Assembly (NCBI RefSeq): GCF_016097555.1
Contig: NC_054706.1
Location: 80,303,825-80,367,824 of the forward strand
DNA: 64,000 nt
Direction: 5' to 3'
Source: Gigantopelta aegis
Taxonomy: Eukaryota; Mollusca; Gastropoda; Neomphalida; Peltospiridae
Shown here: piece after piece, positions 27,646-40,841 of the stretch
Position numbering within the stretch: the stretch's first letter is position 1
Layout of the letters: each line of letters opens with the position of its first letter
The notes under the pieces: model-generated
Database searches by the model: none
What the model was told of the DNA's origin: nothing
Seen by the model: the letters and a program-made list of their open reading frames with translations, nothing else
Position numbers and translations under genes: made by a program

Positions 27646-29674
27646 TGCTTATTTACTTCTCGCCAGACCACCAGTTATATTATAGGCTACTTATATGACG
27701 TGTCTGTCATTATTTACTTCTCGCCAGACCGCCAGTTATATTATAGTCTACTTATATGACGTGTCTGTCATTATTTACTTCTCGCCAGACCACCAGTTAT
27801 ATTATAGGCTACTTATATGACGTGTCTGTCATTATTTACTTCTCGCCAGACCACCAGTTATATTATAGGCTACTTATATGACGTGTCTGTCATTATTTAC
27901 TTCTCGCCATACCACCAGTTATATTAATAGGCTACTTATATGACGTGTCTGTCATTATTTACTTCTCGCCATACCACCAGTTATATTAATAGGCTACTTA
28001 TATGACGTGTCTGTCATTATTTACTTCTCGCCAGACCACCAGTTATATTATAGGCTACTTATATGACGTGTCTGTCATTATTTACTTCTCGCCATACCAC
28101 CAGTTATATTAACAGGCTACTTATATGACGTGTCTGCCATTATTTACTTCTCGCCAGACCACCAGTTATATTATAGGCTACTCATATGACGTGTCTGTCA
28201 TTATTTACTTCTCGCCAGACCACCAGTTATATTATAGGCTACTTATATGACGTGTCTGTCATTATTTACTTCTCGCCAGACCACCAGTTATATTATAGGC
28301 TACTTATATGACGTGTCTGTCATTATTTACTTCTCGCCAGACCGCCAGTTATATTATAGGCTACTTATATGACGTGTCTGTCATTATTTACTTCTCGCCA
28401 GACCGCCAGTTATATTAATAGGCTACTTATATGACGTGTCTGTCATTATTTACTTCTCGCCAGACCGCCAGTTATATTAATAGGCTACTTATATGACGTG
28501 TCTGCCATTATTTACTTCTCGCCAGACCACCAGTTATATTATAGGCTACTTATATGACGTGTCTGTCATTATTTACTTCTCGCCAGACCGCCAGTTATAT
28601 TATAGGCTACTTATATGACGTGTCTGTCATTATTTACTTCTCGCCAGACCGCCAGTTATATTATAGGCTACTTATATGACGTGTCTGTCATTATTTACTT
28701 CTCGCCAGACCGCCAGTTATATTATAGGCTACTTATATGACGTGTCTGTCATTATTTACTTCTCGCCAGACAACCAGTTATATTATAGGCTACTTATATG
28801 ACGTGTCTGTCATTATTTACTTCTCGCCAGACCACCAGTTATATTATAGGCTACTTATATGACGTGTCTGTCATTATTTACTTCTCGCCAGACCACCAGT
28901 TATATTATAGGCTACTTATATGACGTGTCTGTCATTATTTACTTCTCGCCATACCACCAGTTATATTAATAGGCTACTTATATGACGTGTCTGTCATTAT
29001 TTACTTCTCGCCAGACCACCAGTTATATTATAGGCTACTTATATGACGTGTCTGTCATTATTTACTTCTCGCCAGACCGCCAGTTATATTAATAGGCTAC
29101 TTATATGACGTGTCTGCCATTATTTACTTCTCGCCAGACCACCAGTTATATTATAGGCTACTTATATGACGTGTCTGTCATTATTTACTTCTCGCCAGAC
29201 CGCCAGTTATATTATAGGCTACTTATATGACGTGTCTGTCATTATTTACTTCTCGCCAGACCGCCAGTTATATTATAGGCTACTTATATGACGTGTCTGT
29301 CATTATTTACTTCTCGCCAGACCGCCAGTTATATTATAGGCTACTTATATGACGTGTCTGTCATTATTTACTTCTCGCCAGACAACCAGTTATATTATAG
29401 GCTACTTATATGACGTGTCTGTCATTATTTACTTCTCGCCAGACCACCAGTTATATTATAGGCTACTTATATGACGTGTCTGTCATTATTTACTTCTCGC
29501 CATACCACCAGTTATATTATAGGCTACTTATATGACGTGTCTGTCATTATTTACTTCTCGCCAGGCCACCAGTTATATTATAGGCTACTTATATGACGTG
29601 TCTGTCATTATTTACTTCTCGCCAGAACACCAGTTATATTATAGGCTACTTATATGACGTGTCTGTCATTATTT
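27646..29674. repeat. 61 bp satellite, about 33 units with higher-order structure
   Basis: TTATTTACTTCTCGCCAGAC, CACCAGTTATATTATAGGCT and ATGACGTGTCTGTC recur every 61-62 bp. Variants (CCATACC, GACCGCC, GACAACC, TTAATAGG, CTGCCATT) recur in the same order 10 units (about 612 bp) apart around 28440-28800 and 29040-29400. Confidence 0.97.
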
Positions 29675-29681
29675 CAGTATA

Positions 29682-29982
29682 GGAGTGGGACGTAGCACAG
29701 TGGTCAAGCGCTCGCTTAATGTGCGGTCGGTTTGGGATTGATCCCCGTCGGTAGGTCCATTGGGCTATTTCTCGTTCCAGTCAGTGCAGCACGACTGGTA
29801 TATCAAAAGCCGTGGTATGTGCTATCCTGTCTGTGGGATGGTGCATATAAAATATCCCCTGCTACTAATGAAACATGTAGCGGGTTTCCACTCTAAGACT
29901 ACATGTCAAAATTACCAAATGTTTGACATCCAACATTGATAAATCAATGTGCTCTAGTGGTGTCGTTAAACAAAACATTTAA
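29682..29982 (+). mobile_element. SINE family B, near full length
   Basis: The tRNA-like head (GGGACGTAGCACAGTGGTCA, B-box region GGGATTGATCC), body (CGTGGTATGTGCTATCCTGT) and tail (TGCTCTAGTGGTGTCGTTAA) are all present. It abuts the end of the 61 bp satellite. Confidence 0.92.
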
Positions 29983-30091
29983 GTATAATGTAAACACTCG
30001 CTGTATTTGTTCCATCTGCACTACACAGTAGTTTGGTTTACATATTATATAGACCATGCTGAAACTCTTTCGCGTTTTTTGCTATTAATTT

Positions 30092-30205
30092 TGCGGGTTT
30101 CCTCTCTATGGCTGTGTCAAAAATGACCATGTGTTTGACATCCAATAGCCAATGATTATTAAATCAATGTGTTCTAGTGGTATTGTTAAGCAAAAACAAA
30201 AACAA
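30092..30205 (+). mobile_element. 5'-truncated SINE family B
   Basis: Only the tail is left (GCGGGTTTCCTCTCTATGGC, TGTTTGACATCCAATAGCCA, TGTTCTAGTGGTATTGTTAA). Confidence 0.8.
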
Positions 30206-30357
30206 ACGTTGGCGTTCTATTGTTTATATGCATAACTTTCACTTTTGTGTCCAGAACTCGATAGTTCGTTTAAACGAATACTGCCGTGTATATCTAGTGA
30301 GAGAGATGTCGGCACGTGACATATATGTGACTCTACACCTCGATAGTGGGTCGTTCA

Positions 30358-31446
30358 AGTCGCAGACCTTAGTTTCAACCCGTACAAATGTACACTAAGT
30401 TTGGTTAATCTATAAACCTGTAACATATTCGTATAAAGTTTCAATAGTCAAACAAGATTGTTACACTGAGACGGGGAAATACCCTTAAAAACATCACTGA
30501 TACTTCTCTTGGAACTGTCACACTGAGACGGGGAAATACCCTTAAAAACATCACTGATACTTCTCTTGGAACTGTTACACTGAGACGGGGAAATACCCTT
30601 AAAAACATCACTGATACTTCTCTTGGAACTGTTACACTGAGACGGGGAAATACCCTTAAAAACATCACCGATACTTCTCTTGGAACTGTTACACTGAGAC
30701 GGGGAATACCCTTAAAAACATCACCGATACTTCTCTTGGAACTGTTACACTGAGACGGGGAATACCCTTAAAAACATCACCGATACTTCTCTTGGAACTG
30801 TTACACTGAGACGGGAAATACCCTTAAAAACATCACCGTTACTTCTCTTGGAACTGTTACACTGAGACGGGGAAATACCCTTAAAAACATCACCGATACT
30901 TCTCTTGGAACTGTTACACTGAGACGGGGAATACCCTTAAAAACATCACCGATACTTCTCTTGGAACTGTTACACTGAGACGGGGAATACCCTTAAAAAC
31001 ATCACCGATACTTCTCTTGGAACTGTTACACTGAGACGGGGAATACCCTTAAAAACATCACCGATACTTCTCTTGGAACTGCTACACTGAGACGGGGAAA
31101 TACCCTTAAAAACATCACCGATACTTCTCTTGGAACTGTCACACTGAGACGGGGAAATACACTTAAAAACATCACCGATACTTCTCTTGGAACTGTTACA
31201 CTGAGACGGGGAAATACACTTAAAAACATCACTGATACTTCTCTTGGAACGTGCGTTTTTTTAAAATGTGAAAATTGCCTTTCGTGGTATTAAAAACAGC
31301 TGGATGACTAGAGACACTTCGCATGCACATAAGTATATAATCTAAACAACAATAATATAAGTAAAATATGATTTCAAATATTAAAAATGGGTCTAATTGT
31401 GAAAAATACGCCGTAGTGTTTAAAAACTAGAGTCTGTCGCTTTAAA
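30358..31446. mobile_element. Inverted-repeat element (family 2) expanded by a 57 bp array
   Basis: The flanks align with the compact copy at 33627-33991: TTAGTTTCAACCCGT and CACTAAGTTTGGTTAATCTA on the left, TTAAAATGTGAAAATTGCC and TAGTGTTTAAAAACTAGAG on the right. Between them a 57 bp unit (ACACTGAGACGGGGAAATAC, CTTAAAAACATCACCGATAC) is repeated about 14 times at 30461-31249. Confidence 0.88.
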
Positions 31447-31560
31447 CAGTACTCTGGACTGGGTTTGAACCAAATACCTACCAGCCTTTATTTATTTATT
31501 AGTCCGATGACGTTACCACTACAACGCCGAGGTCGGGTTAACGTTATAGCAGACTACAGG
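31447..31560 (-). mobile_element. Possible SINE head remnant
   Basis: GGGTTTGAACCAAATACCTA, CCAGCC and a CCACTACAACGCCGAGGTCG end resemble the tRNA-like head at 47085-47250 in - orientation. Confidence 0.4.
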
Positions 31561-32184
31561 ATTTATAGGCGAGAGCACTATCACTGGATCAACAACCTTA
31601 CCAAGGCAAAAACCTTCCTTTAAATAATTCAAGAGTCACAAACAAACAGAAAAACGTTTAAAATACATTCCAAAATGACATTAAATTGAAATCTACGTGT
31701 TGGGATTCAGAATGGGCAGATGAAAGACTATAATTTGATGAACATGCATACAAAAACCCACCCTCCCCACCTATAATATATATTTTTTTAAATCTTGAAA
31801 ATATTAATGAATCATAAGCAATTAGGATATACTTCGCTTCACAAAAAAAAAATAAAAAAAATAAAAAAATCCAGTTTGAATATAAAAAGAAAAGAAACAC
31901 ATTTTTGGAGAAAAAAAAAAGAGTTCTATTTTTATGTGCAAATTGTGAAAACATAGGTCAAGATATAAATGAAAGAGCTGCACTCGCCCACAGAGAAGAA
32001 TATCGTCTCCTTATGGAGTTTGAATTTTATATTTAAAACAAACCCTACACACATACGAAACGGATCTCCGACAAGACACATTGACAACATAATAATCCAA
32101 CATAGAGTCTAGTAGGATAAACTATCCACGAAAATATCATTTCAAACTGCACGAGAAGACAATATTCTTACTATGGCTGGATAT
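31561..32184. other. Unassigned A-rich intergenic sequence
   Basis: A-rich runs at 31840-31925. No gene or element is recognised. Confidence 0.35.
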
Positions 32185-32988
32185 TTCTCTTTTATTTATA
32201 CATTCATCAGTATTGTCACACACTACACATGTAATACAACATTGTTGTTGTCTCTCTTTTATTTATACATTCATCAGTACTGTCACACACTACACATGTA
32301 ATACAACATTGTCGTTGTCTCTCTTTTATTTATACATTCATCAGTACTGTCACACACTACACATGTAATACAACATTGTTGTTGTCTCTCTTTTATTTAT
32401 ACATTCATCAGTACTGTCACACACTACACATGTAATACAACATTGTTGTTGTCTCTCTTTTATTTATTGTCACACACTACACATGTAATACAACATTGTC
32501 GTTGTCTCTCTTTTATTTATACATTCATCAGTACTGTCACACACTACACATGTAATACAACATTGTCGTTGTCTCTCTTTTATTTATACATTCATCAGTA
32601 CTGTCACACACTACACATGTAATACAACATTGTTGTTGTCTCTCTTTTATTTATACATTCATCAGTACTGTCACACACTACACATGTAATACAACATTGT
32701 TGTTGTCTCTCTTTTATTTATACATTCATCACTATTGTCACACACTACACATGTAATACAACATTGTCGTTGTCTCTCTTTTATTTATACATTCATCAGT
32801 ACTGTCACACACTACACATGTAATACAACATTGTCGTTGTCTCTCTTTTATTTATACATTCATCACTATTGTCACACACTACACATGTAATACAACATTG
32901 TCGTTGTCTCTCTTTTATTTATACATTCATCAGTACTGTCACACACTACACATGTAATACAACATTGTTGTTGTCTCTCTTTTATTTT
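32185..32988. repeat. 67 bp minisatellite, about 12 units
   Basis: TCTCTCTTTTATTTATACAT, TCATCAGTACTGTCACACAC and TACACATGTAATACAACATT recur every 67 bp. One unit near 32460 lacks the CATTCATCAGTACT segment. Confidence 0.96.
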
Positions 32989-33020
32989 TTACGTGAAGCC
33001 AAAGTGTAATTATTGACCAC

Positions 33021-33247
33021 AAAATAATAATAATAATAATAACAATAATAATAATAGCAACAATAACAACAATAATAATTAATAATAACAATAATAATAA
33101 CAATAATAATAACAACAACAACAGTAATAACAATAATAATAACAACAACAATAATTAATAATGACAATAATAATAACAATAATAATAATAACAACAATAA
33201 CAACAGTAATAACAATAATAATAATAATAATAATAATAACAACAACA

Positions 33248-33290
<43 letters not shown>

Positions 33291-33302
33291 GTAATAATAA
33301 TA
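33021..33302. repeat. (AAT)n/(AAC)n trinucleotide tract
   Basis: Almost only AAT and AAC steps. On the other strand it gives poly-Leu/Ile/Val open frames, which are artefacts. Confidence 0.97.
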
Positions 33303-33305
33303 TTG

Positions 33306-33626
33306 ACCCTAAGCTTGCCTTCACAGGAGAGTGAGTGGGCAGTTGATCTGAACAACAAAACCGTTACATACTTAAAACAAATCGTCGTAAGAAGAATTGA
33401 TTATAAAATACATCCATTAACACGTTCAAATGTAAAAAAACAAAACAATCAAAGTAACTTTTAAAAAACCTTAATCACATTTGGAATGACCCTGAACTGG
33501 TTTTGGGACACATTCATAGTACAGGGTTTATAAAGGCAATGCATACTTATGCAACATAGGAAAGTCATCAAAGAGACAAAGGCGATTGGAGAAACTTTAA
33601 CCAAACACTAACTTGACTAAACCAAG
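33306..33626. other. Unassigned intergenic sequence
   Basis: Nothing recognised. Confidence 0.35.
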
Positions 33627-33991
33627 TTAAAGGGACATACCCTAGTTTCAACCCGTGGAAATTAACACTAAGTTTAGTTAATCTACAAACTTATAACACA
33701 TTTGGATAAAGTTACAATTGAGTGAAACGTGAGTCTGTGACTTTGAAATGGTGAAATACCCTCTAAAAATAGACTAAAAGTCGACTCCATAACAGTTACT
33801 TCTCAAACGTACGTACGTTTCTTAAAATATGAGAAATGCATTCTGTGACATTAAAAACACTAGGATGGCCAAAAACACTTCGAATGTACGGAACTTGATA
33901 ATCTAAACAATAACACTATGTAAAGTATGATTTCAGCTCTAACAGTCAAACATATGCCTTAGTGTTTAAAAACTAGGGTATGTCCCTTTAA
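33627..33991. mobile_element. Intact TTAA-flanked inverted-repeat element (family 2)
   Basis: The left end is TTAA then AGGGACATACCCTAGTTT, and the right end is its exact complement followed by TTAA. About 365 bp and noncoding: a MITE with TTAA target duplication. This is the unexpanded form of 30358-31446. Confidence 0.88.
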
Positions 33992-34034
33992 AACTGAAAT
34001 ACAAAACATGCAGATACATAACAAATAATATACT

Positions 34035-34230
34035 GTCAAATCATTTATTCTCGTGGGCTTAAATATTTTTGGTTTGATTAAAAGACACATTTCATTTGGC
34101 ACTTCATTTCGTGGTTCGAAAAGGCAGTATGATAAATTCCTATTATAAGTATGCATGTATTATATGTTTGTTGTGGTCTTAAATTCGCTGACCGCACTAG
34201 TCCACGAATTACACGAAAATTAGAAAATGT
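34035..34230. repeat. Dispersed element D1, copy 2
   Basis: CATTTATTCTCGTGGGCTTA at the left and CACTAGTCCACGAATTACAC then GAAAATTAGAAA at the right match 2055-2255. Confidence 0.65.
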
Positions 34231-34424
34231 GTATTTCACAGTGACCAAAATGATGTCTTCAAAACCAAGGTGTCACACAAGTGAATATACGATCATACAT
34301 GGTCTTTAAAACTAACTTTAAACTGACGACTTGAGCCAAATGCTGGCGTCAGTCAGACAAACAGACGGACGTTGGACACCCAGACGAGACAGGGGGCGGA
34401 AGCAGCTGCACCCCTAGTGCTGGA

Positions 34425-34690
34425 GCAAAACCTCTAATTCGGGGAAAATTATACAGATATTCGGGGGAAATGTGATAAGTTTAGATCTTTTTACCATGCA
34501 TTTCCCTTGATTCTACTCTCGACATTAGTTGTAATCCATGTGAAAATGTGTAGTGGTTCGTTTGCAACCTAATGTAGCTGTTTGGTAATAATGATAAAAT
34601 GAATAAATGTTGTTATCCAGATTCGGGCATTTTCGTTTAATTCGGGCAAAAGCCCCCTACAGAAATGGGAGCCCGTACGCCTATGTGAAA
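34425..34690 (+). repeat. Dispersed element D5, copy 1
   Basis: AATTCGGGGAAAATTATAC, TTGTAATCCATGTGAAAATG, TGTTGTTATCCAGATTCGGG, TTCGGGCAAAAGCCCCCTAC and CCCGTACGCCTATG occur in this order, also at 43015-43330 (reversed) and 51885-52125. Confidence 0.8.
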
Positions 34691-34799
34691 ACTACACTGT
34701 TGACTCGAAGCGTACCTTGTATGTGACCCAAAAAGTATTTCTGTTTGGTTTAGAATAGACGTCACTCGTATGATACCGATATATTGGCAAAAGAAGTGA

Positions 34800-36000
34800 C
34801 AATGTAACGAAGCGCTTAAAAAATGAAGGAAAAAAAGCTTAACATCATTTTAAGAAAGCTAATGTCGATCTCGCGTCCTAAGGGAAACATTAAAAAGCTC
34901 CTTAACAAGAAATATCGTGTTCTTATTGTCAATAATGTCGCTTATTTCTCCCCCATATCATCTCATCGGAGAAGCAGCGACACTGGGCAATGTGTTTGTC
35001 GCCTCATTGTTCCACGTGATGCGGTTTCCTGGGCGGAATTTAAATAAAACGAACGATCCGGAAAATTCCTCTCTAAGAAATTTTGTGTCATTTCCTCGCC
35101 TAATTTAGTGAATAACGGCCAAGGGGATTCAATCGGCCGGTTACCTTTGTTGCGGCTCCCGTCCGCTGGAAAGAACGTCATTTACATGCAATGATATTCT
35201 GAATTTGGGTCCTTGCCGCGCTAACACAATATGCTCAGTCCGCGTTAAAATCAGAAGTGGACACTTATTGACTGATTTTTCAACTCTGTGCCGGAAAATT
35301 GAATTGAGCCTCACAGTTGGCTGGCATCGGAAAGAAGCCGAACGTCTGAGGGGCGTCATTAGGGAGTAGTGGGTAATCCGCCCTTAACGTTACTTCATTG
35401 CTGATTTACAATTTCCTTCCCGATGAAATTTGTACCATCACTTGAGGTGATTTTCTCAATCAGCCAACTAATTTGGTCGAAAAATATTTTGTCAATTACA
35501 CATTGTTCGGGTATTGGGATAATTTTCTGCTTTCCTGATCGGATGATGATGTATTTACACATGATTTGAGGAGGAAAATACCGAGTTCTTATGACCCGGA
35601 CTTTTTGATCTTCCAAGAGGCTTTCTAATGAGGGACTTATCAAGCCGCTCATTGTGGGCCGCGGCAAAGGCCACACGGCGTTCAGATTTGAGGTTTAATT
35701 TTCCAAGTTTTCTTTCTTAAGCATGATTTGGCGATAATTAAGTTTACCAAAAGAGTTACAAAATCTCCGCTGACTTTGTCAGAGTTTTTATCTATTTGCG
35801 AATCATGCCAGAATTGAATGGGCGAGGTTTTTCAGTTTCCTAATCAAATGTCATTCAGTCCAGCATATTCGCTCTAAAACTCTATTAACGATTTTTGCAA
35901 AAATAATTTAGATTAGATAAACTGACTTGATGAAATCAGAAGGGATTTTCTTGAAAATCTTAATTTACTCGATAAAACTTTTCAAACAGTGTATTTTGGT
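34800..36000. promoter_or_regulatory. 1.2 kb low-repeat island, candidate distal enhancer
   Basis: This is one of the longest stretches without tandem repeat, SINE or inverted-repeat homology in the intergenic interval, with mixed composition and many AATTA/TAATTT cores (e.g. GATAATTAAG near 35733). Short open frames on both strands resemble no family. It looks like conserved noncoding DNA, but conservation was not tested. Confidence 0.35.
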
Positions 36001-36380
36001 AAGCACACAATGTAAAGTCGGAGAGCTTTGGAAGGCATTAGAACAGAGATTGAAAACAACTCGACGCACCTGACCATAACCTATATACAACGGTTTTCAG
36101 AGATCTCATACGTACATTTGTTTCTCATAAACAAACGCATACAATCATAACATATATTGAATAATAATAAAAAATAAAAAAATACAAATTTTTATTTTGT
36201 ATTTCGGCGATACAATAAAATATTCATAATTTTGTATTTATTCTCTTGTACTGATGAGACATATCGTAAAACGTGGCACATTCCTTATATCATCTGATTC
36301 GGTTACAGCGTAATGAGAATACAATAGATAATGTATGTATTTTAATATATAGTGTACATCATAGCTGCTGCATTAATTAT

Positions 36381-36465
36381 ACATACATACATACGTACAT
36401 ACATACATACAAACACACATGCACACATACATACGTACATACATACGAACATACATATACGTACA
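36381..36465. repeat. (CATA)n microsatellite
   Basis: ACATACATACGTACATACAT type repeats. Confidence 0.95.
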
Positions 36466-36467
36466 AA

Positions 36468-36560
36468 AGGATGACTCGATAGTTCAGAACGTATAGTGGT
36501 AAGTTTACAAGTTGCGGGCGATTCGGTGCCACAGGTTCGAGTCCCAGCAACGGTATGAGA
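36468..36560 (+). mobile_element. tRNA-like SINE head
   Basis: A-box-like TAGTTCAGAACG near 36480 and B box GGTTCGAGTCC at 36534-36544, with normal-looking spacing. No known SINE body follows; a tRNA pseudogene is the alternative. Confidence 0.5.
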
Positions 36561-36880
36561 CAATATGATGAAATATGATTCACAGAGGTAAAAAAAGGGT
36601 AGGCAATTTACATACACACATATATATTGCTATATCATGTGTGTTTAAAAATGTTCAGACTACCATAGACGTGTGATAGCTGATACTGTTATTACAAACG
36701 TACATAAGCTATAGGTTCAAAAGCGTATTGTTATAACCATTAAAGGATTTTGTTTTTATTAATTTGGATCATTTTGCACAGGAAAACTATCAGCAACTCG
36801 CCAAAATTAAAACAAATAATAGATTATTTTTTAAAATTCGGTAAAAATGAATAAATATTATTTTATAATTTATACAAGCC

Positions 36881-37490
<610 letters not shown>

Positions 37491-37900
37491 TGTATTTCAA
37501 CTACGTAATAATACTATATGTTACATACAACTAAAGTTTCCCCGCAGTACCACGATAAATACTAGGGTGATTGTATTTCAACTACGTAATAATACTATAT
37601 GTTACATACAACTAAAGTTTCCCCGCAGTACCACGATAAATACTAGGGTGATTGTATTTCAACTACGTAATAATACTATATGTTACATACAACTAAAGTT
37701 TCCCCGCAGTACCACGATAAATACTAGGGTGATTGTATTTCAACTACGTAATAATACTATATGTTACATACAACTAAAGTTTCCCCGCAGTACCACGATA
37801 AATACTAGGGTGATTGTATTTCAACTACGTAATAATACTATATGTTACATACAACTAAAGTTTCCCCGCAGTACCACGATAAATACTAGGGTGATTGTAT
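37491..37900. repeat. 81 bp tandem repeat, five near-identical units
   Basis: GTATTTCAACTACGTAATAA, ACAACTAAAGTTTCCCCGCA and CGATAAATACTAGGGTGATT recur every 81 bp with almost no differences. The open frame through it is due to the period. Confidence 0.97.
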
Positions 37901-38309
37901 TTTTGTGCGATTATATTTTAGGGTTGGGGTGCACGGGGCTCGATCCATTTTTTTTTTACTGTATTAAAGTGGGGTTTTTTTTATAATCATGCATACTTAG
38001 TGGGTTGAACCCCAATATAAAATCCTGGCTACGCCAGTGCTAATAGTATACTAAACTCTAGTTGTTGCATCTTAACCGCTAAAACATTTGTATCCTCGTT
38101 ACACTATCACTTCAAAGAAGAAGTTGTATTTTATAGGCTATCAAGAAGATGGGAAAATATACTTACAACGATGCAATAATAGATGAAATAATTTCAGGGA
38201 ATATGTATCAAATAACGAATTAAATTTCAGGTATTGTGTATAATTAGACATAATTCCTAAGTGAATCAGATATTACATTTCAGGGATTATACGTATTCCC
38301 TGTAATATA
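37901..38309. other. Unassigned intergenic sequence
   Basis: Nothing recognised. Confidence 0.35.
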
Positions 38310-38500
<191 letters not shown>

Positions 38501-38599
38501 AATAATTAAACGAAAAGAGATATTAGTCCAGAGTACAAATGCCAGCTATTATTTATTAACCAATGTATTAACAAATGTGATACAATTACTTTTACTTGA

Positions 38600-39060
38600 T
38601 TAGAAACAACTAGACCAAGTTGTAGTCTCGATTCCCCGGACACCACCGTTTGACATTGTCAATGTTACCGAATTACGTGGGCCGTTCCGTCCTGGCAGGT
38701 GACACAAGCCGTGCAAAACACGGTCTATTACACCTTCACCGCGCGCGCAAACAGATGTATGTAATACAGGTGTTATCGGATGTCGAACGTATGTCTTTAT
38801 TGTATTTTCGATGTTATCAGAGCGCACGTTAGTATACGTGTTATTTTGTTACGTTTTAGATCGGGTTTCATGTCAGCTGGCAGATAAGTACAGGTTTGGC
38901 TGGTTTTATATTTTCAAAAGCCAAACGCTGGTATACATCGCCCGTTTTGTGTCCCAGTACTGGTGTGATAGTTTGTGTAGTTCCCGGGAACGCCATTAGC
39001 GAAACTTGTGAAAACAGTTCGCACTATCGTTTGCGTAAGTAACATATCGTATAGATGTAC
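38600..39060. promoter_or_regulatory. Low-repeat island, weak enhancer candidate
   Basis: GC-balanced unique-looking sequence (GAATTACGTGGGCCG, TTCACCGCGCGCGC) without an exon. The evidence is only the contrast with its surroundings. Confidence 0.2.
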
Positions 39061-39119
39061 ATACAGATAATAATATATGATATGTAGACGGCGCGTAATT
39101 TATCAAACATCCATTCATG

Positions 39120-39165
39120 CATTTAATGCAGTCATCTAGAGGTGTCGTTAAACAAAGCATACTCT
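39120..39165 (+). mobile_element. SINE family B tail fragment
   Basis: TCATCTAGAGGTGTCGTTAA then ACAAAGC. A poly-C run follows at 39269-39290. Confidence 0.5.
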
Positions 39166-39299
39166 AATGCAGTCTTCTTTTTTTTCTCAACCTATATCAG
39201 TAAAAAATCTGGGTCGGGTTTAGGGAGGCGCCTCAACTTTTATCAATATTCCAGTTAGCACATGTGCCGCCCCCCCCCCCCCCCCCCCCCGATTATCTA

Positions 39300-39879
39300 G
39301 AAATGCTATATGTATATAATTTAAAAATAAATAAAAGGAAAGATAGATACTAACATGGTGTTTCTAAATTTCTTTATAACATATATTACAAGTGTGTTAA
39401 ACACGATTTAAAAACTGTAAACTTCCTCATTGAATAAACTAACAAAGCGCAGTGATACTGCCACCAGACGAACCGATTAAAACAACACAAGCTAAGGAAA
39501 CCAAGGAGAGAGAGAATGAGTATAAAACAGGGATTTGAAAATGGGTTACGAAGTGAAAGGACGCTGACTGTTAAAGCAACCAATAGGGGTGTGCACTCAG
39601 CGCCCCTCTGGACCCGTCTATGGCTCCCGGTACTGGTGTGGCCAACTTGAGATTTCCGTCAGTTAACACAATTTTAATTAAATATAACTCCCAATATAAC
39701 TGATCCAAATTATTCAAAACATACATAATATAAACGAAATATGTGTACACGTATTTAATGACGTTGAATACTTGAATACTAATGTATTTATCATCTGTCG
39801 AGCTCAATGAATGAATGAATTAATTAATTAATCAATTAATTAATGGAAGAATAAATGAATGAATATTTTAAGATTCCCC
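39300..39879. other. Unassigned intergenic sequence
   Basis: Nothing recognised. Confidence 0.35.
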
Positions 39880-40040
39880 AGAATAAAATAATGATAATAA
39901 TAACAATAATAACAGCAATAATAATAATTACAACAACAACACTAATAATAATAATAATAATTAAAAAATAAAGTAATAATAATAATTAAAATATATAGAT
40001 ATATCAATTATTCTTTTAAAATAATAATAATAAAAATAAA

Positions 40041-40075
<35 letters not shown>
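39880..40075. repeat. AAT-rich trinucleotide tract
   Basis: Interrupted (AAT)n, longest pure run near 40043-40073. Confidence 0.95.
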
Positions 40076-40078
<3 letters not shown>

Positions 40079-40540
40079 TATCGATTGTTGTTTTAAAATA
40101 AGGTCAGTTGATATCACAGAAACATATCCAATAGTGTTTGACGATTTTTCGAACATAAAATCGTTTGCAATGGAGGTCACATATTAGAGATTCAATTCGG
40201 CAAAAAATATTGTATTTTGCTGTAATTAGCATCGTATGAAATCCATGTTTGAATATTCGGAGATATTTGTCAACAAAACCAGAGCTCGAGAAATTTGTTT
40301 AGACATACTAAAAATGTATTCCAAAACAATTTAATAATACTTTAACAACACACTGTTATTGTGTTTCCCCATAAAGCAATTGGGTGTATTAGACCAAATG
40401 CATAATACTACAGTGCATTAATATTACTCCAATAACAGGTTACTCCTATAACAGGTTATACACATGCAATACACAAGATGACGAGAAACACTTTCATGAA
40501 TATTTGATGCTGCTTTTAATCGTTTTACTTATTCATCAAG
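40076..40540. other. Unassigned intergenic sequence
   Basis: Nothing recognised. Confidence 0.35.
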
Positions 40541-40542
40541 TC

Positions 40543-40815
40543 GGGACGTAGCCAAGTGGTAAAGCGCCCGTCGGTGGGCCCATTTGGCTATTTCTCATTC
40601 CAGCCAGTGCACCACGACTGGTATATCAAAGGCCATGGTATGTGCTATCCCATCTGTGGGATGGTGCATTTAAAAGATCACTTGCTACTAATGGAAAAAT
40701 GTAGCGGGTTTCCTCTCTAAGACTATATGTCAACTTACCAAATGTTTGACATCCAATGTCGATGATTAATAAATCAATGTGCTCTAATAGTGTCGTTAAA
40801 CAAAACAAACTTTAA
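40543..40815 (+). mobile_element. SINE family B with deleted B-box region
   Basis: The head GTCGGGACGTAGCCAAGTGG runs straight into CCCGTCGGTGGGCCCATTTG, missing about 35 bases that normally hold the B box. Body and tail are otherwise complete. Confidence 0.88.
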
Positions 40816-40841
40816 CTGTTTGTTCGAGAAGATATAATATA

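Noticed and set aside
27646..29674. CRISPR-like regular repeat array
   Set aside because: The whole unit repeats, with no unique spacers; this is a eukaryotic satellite.
32939..33358. Leu/Ile-rich frames resembling membrane segments
   Set aside because: Translation of an AAT/AAC microsatellite.
35395..35676. 93-codon minus-strand frame as an exon
   Set aside because: No good splice borders with an adjoining exon and no family resemblance; kept only as part of a low-repeat island.
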